NCBI GenBank assembly: GCA_949775045.1
Contig: CATKSA010000066.1
Location: 39,750-103,749, forward strand
Direction of reading: 5' to 3'
Origin: Metridium senile
Lineage: Eukaryota > Cnidaria > Anthozoa > Actiniaria > Metridiidae
DNA length: 64,000 nt
Part shown: in pieces, positions 61,401 through 64,000 of the stretch
Numbering within the stretch: position 1 is the first letter of the stretch
Layout: each line of letters begins with the position of its first letter
The notes under the pieces: generated by a model
The model's input: only the letters and a program-made list of their open reading frames with translations
Told to the model about the DNA's origin: nothing
The model's database searches: none
Made by a program: the position numbers and the translations under genes

Positions 61401-64000
61401 GTCAAAAAATTCTGGATTTTCGGCACAAAATTTTCGCCTAGTCCATGGTAGTAATGTCTGAGAATATTAGAGCATTCTGATAAATGTGCAAGATTTTATT
61501 TAGAAAAAACTACAAAATCCTACCCAGATTTCAATATGCCCTATAGGGTGATGTGAAAATGTGTCAAAAAGATCGGGGTTTTCGGCACAAAATTTTCGCC
61601 TAGTCCCTGTTAGTAATGTCTGAGAATATTAGAGCATTCTGATAAATGTGCAAGATTTTATTTAGAAAAAACTACAAAATCCTACCCAGAATGCAATATG
61701 CCCTATAGGGTGATGTGAAAATGTGTCAAAAAATTCTGGATTTTCGGCACAAAATTTTCGCCTAGTCCATGGTAGTAATGTCTGAGAATATTAGAGCATT
61801 CTGATAAATGTGCAAGATTTTATTTAGAAAAAACTACAAAATCCTACCCAGAATGCAATATGCCCTATAGGGTGATGTGAAAATGTGTGAAAAAGATCGG
61901 GGTTTTCGGCACAAAATTTTCGCCTAGTCCCTGTTAGTAATGTCTGAGAATATTTTAGCATTCTGATAAATTCCAAAGATTTTATTTCGAAAAAACTACA
62001 AAATCCTACCCAGAATGCAATATGCCCTATAGGGTGATGTGAAAATGTGTCAAAAAGATCGGGGTTTTCGGCACTAAATTTTCGCCTAGTCCCTGTTAGT
62101 AATGTCTGAGAATATTTTAGCATTCTGATAAATTCCAAAGATTTTATTTCGAAAAAACTACAAAATCTTACCCAGAATGCAATATGCCCTATAGGGTGAT
62201 GTGAAAATGTGTCAAAAAGATCGGGGTTTTCGGCACAAAATTTTCGACTAGTCCCATGTAGTAATGTCTGAGAATATTAGAGAATCTGATATATGTGCAA
62301 GATTTTATTTAGAAAAAACTACAAAATCCTACCCAGAATGCAATATGCCCTATAGGGTGATGTGAAAATGTGTCAAAAAGATTGAGGTTTTCGGCACAAA
62401 ATTTTCGCCTAGTCCCTGTTAGTAATGTCTGAGAATATTAGAGCATTCTGATAAATGTGCAAGATTTTATTTCGAAAAAACTACAAAATCCTACCCAGAA
62501 TGCAATATGCCCTATAGGGTGATGTGAAAATGTGTCAAAAAGATCGGGGTTTTCGGCACAAAATTTTCGCCTAGTCCTTGTTAGTAATGTCTGAGAATAT
62601 TAGAGCATTCTGATAAATGTGCAAGATTTTATTTAGAAAAAACTACAAAATCCTACCCAGATTGCAATATGCCCTATAGGGTGATGTGAAAATGTGTGAA
62701 AAAGATCGGGGTTTTCGGCACAAAATTTTCGCCTAGTCCCTGTTAGTAATGTCTGAGAATATTTTAGCATTCTGATAAATTCCAAAGATTTTATTTCCAA
62801 AAAACTACAAAATCCTACCCAGAATGCAATATGCCCTATAGGGTGATGTGAAAATGTGTCAAAAAGATCGGGGTTTTCGGCACTAAATTTTCGCCTAGTC
62901 CCTGTTAGTAATGTCTGAGAATATTTTAGCATTCTGATAAATTCCAAAGATTTTATTTCGAAAAAACTACAAAATCTTACCCAGAATGCAATATGCCCTA
63001 TAGGGTGATGTGAAAATGTGTCAAAAAGATCGGGGTTTTCGGCACAAAATTTTCGACTAGTCCCATTTAGTAATGTCTGAGAATATTAGAGCATTCTGAT
63101 AAATGTGCAAGATTTTATTTAGAAAAAACTACAAAATCCTACCCAGATTGCAATATGCCCTATAGGGTGATGTGAAAATGTGTGAAAAAGATCGGGGTTT
63201 TCGGCACAAAATTTTCGCCTAGTCCCTGTTAGTAATGTCTGAGAATATTTTAGCATTCTGATAAATTCCAAAGATTTTATTTCGAAAAAACTACAAAATC
63301 CTACCCAGAATGCAATATGCCCTATAGGGTGATGTGAAAATGTGTCAAAAAGATCGGGGTTTTCGGCACTAAATTTTCGCCTAGTCCCTGTTAGTAATGT
63401 CTGAGAATATTTTAGCATTCTGATAAATTCCAAAGATTTTATTTCGAAAAAACTACAAAATCTTACCCAGAATGCAATATGCCCTATAGGGTGATGTGAA
63501 AATGTGTCAAAAAGATCGGGGTTTTCGGCACAAAATTTTCGACTAGTCCCATTTAGTAATGTCTGAGAATATTAGAGCATTCTGATATATGTGCAAGATT
63601 TTATTTAGAAAAAACTACAAAATCCTACCCAGAATGCAATATGCCCTATAGGGTGATGTGAAAATGTGTCAAAAAGATCGAGGTTTTCGGCACAAAATTT
63701 TCGCCTAGTCCCTGTTAGTAATGTCTGAGAATATTAGAGCATTCTGATAAATGTGCAAGATTTTATTTCGAAAAAACTACAAAATCCTACCCAGAATGCA
63801 ATATGCCCTATAGGGTGATGTGAAAATGTGTCAAAAAGATCGGGGTTTTCGGCACAAAATTTTCGCCTAGTCCCTGTTAGTAATGTCTGAGAATATTAGA
63901 GCATTCTGATAAATGTGCAAGATTTTATTTAGAAAAAACTACAAAATCCTACCCAGAATGCAATATGCCCTATAGGGTGATGTGAAAATGTGTCAAAAAA
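55345..64000. repeat. 810-bp 5-mer and 1,295/1,296-bp 8-mer higher-order repeats
   Basis: GATCGAGG marks one monomer per unit at 55,902, 56,712, 57,522, 58,817, 60,113, 61,085, 62,380 (as GATTGAGG) and 63,676. Steps are 810, 810, 1,295, 1,296, 972, 1,295 and 1,296 bp, that is five, five, eight, eight, six, eight and eight monomers. The 5-mer order is: GTGTGAAAAAG; CACTAAATT; GACTAGTCCC with GATATATG; GATCGAGG; then a standard copy. The 8-mers add monomers, several of them of the AAAAAATTCTGG type. Confidence 0.9.

Larger units (their letters stand above)
24286..64000. repeat. Satellite array, right segment (about 162-bp monomers, head to tail)
   Basis: About 245 further head-to-tail copies in the same orientation and phase as the left segment. 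Average divergence between copies is low, and identical multi-monomer stretches recur throughout. The window ends inside a monomer at GTCAAAAAA. Six As at this place match the AAAAAATTCTGG variant rather than the usual AAAAAGATCG, so the next monomer is probably of that subtype. The array therefore continues past 64,000. Confidence 0.98.

Overview
The whole 64 kb window is one tandem array of a roughly 162-bp AT-rich satellite monomer (about 36% GC in the first monomer; about 393 copies by division). A single 259-bp transposable-element-like insertion at 24,027-24,285 interrupts it. I find no protein-coding gene, tRNA, rRNA or CRISPR array on either strand. The array runs off both ends of the window, so its true length exceeds 64 kb. 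A satellite block this long and this homogenised, broken by a short element with an (ATT)n tail and an L2/CR1-like 3' end, points to centromeric, pericentromeric or other heterochromatin of an animal genome. The sequence alone does not name the species.

Monomer anatomy: each copy carries a nearly invariant block holding the perfect 10-bp palindrome CCCTATAGGG (39-48 in the first copy). A second dyad, AAAATTTT, is centred 49 bp downstream (89-96). A variable half follows, where subfamily-diagnostic changes cluster. Most monomers descend from two founder types that differ at several linked positions: GAATATTAGAG / ATGTGCAAG / TTTAG / CCTACCC versus GAATATTTTAG / ATTCCAAAG / TTTCG / CTTACCC. Recombinants between them are common. 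The 162-bp length equals 54 codons, which is why chance open frames recur on the minus strand.

Layout: 0.5-10.8 kb holds 7-mer units and a shortened 155-bp monomer found nowhere else. 9.95-11.57 kb is an 807-bp 5-mer pair, and 11.24-12.2 kb is a 486-bp trimer pair. 13.5-14.8 kb has a 325-bp dimer nested in a 650-bp tetramer. 17.3-22.7 kb has 9-, 10- and 11-mer units. The insertion lies near 24 kb. 25.7-28.4 kb is a second 1,459-bp 9-mer pair. 28.4-32.3 kb is an 812-bp 5-mer array. 35.2-44.2 kb is a compound array of 812-bp 5-mers and 649-bp 4-mers, itself duplicated with a 5,032-bp (31-monomer) period. This compound block is bracketed by 2.3-kb direct repeats 11,523 bp apart. 48.3-53.1 kb is a 2,435-bp 15-mer pair. 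52.0-55.45 kb is unusually rich in one-base indels. 55.3-64.0 kb is built of 810-bp 5-mers and 1,295/1,296-bp 8-mers.

Nothing here acts as a gene network. The interest lies in the satellite's layered amplification history, its invariant palindromic core, and a dated insertion with empty-site comparators inside the same array. All periods were measured by hand from the spacing of private variants; block edges are good to about one monomer.
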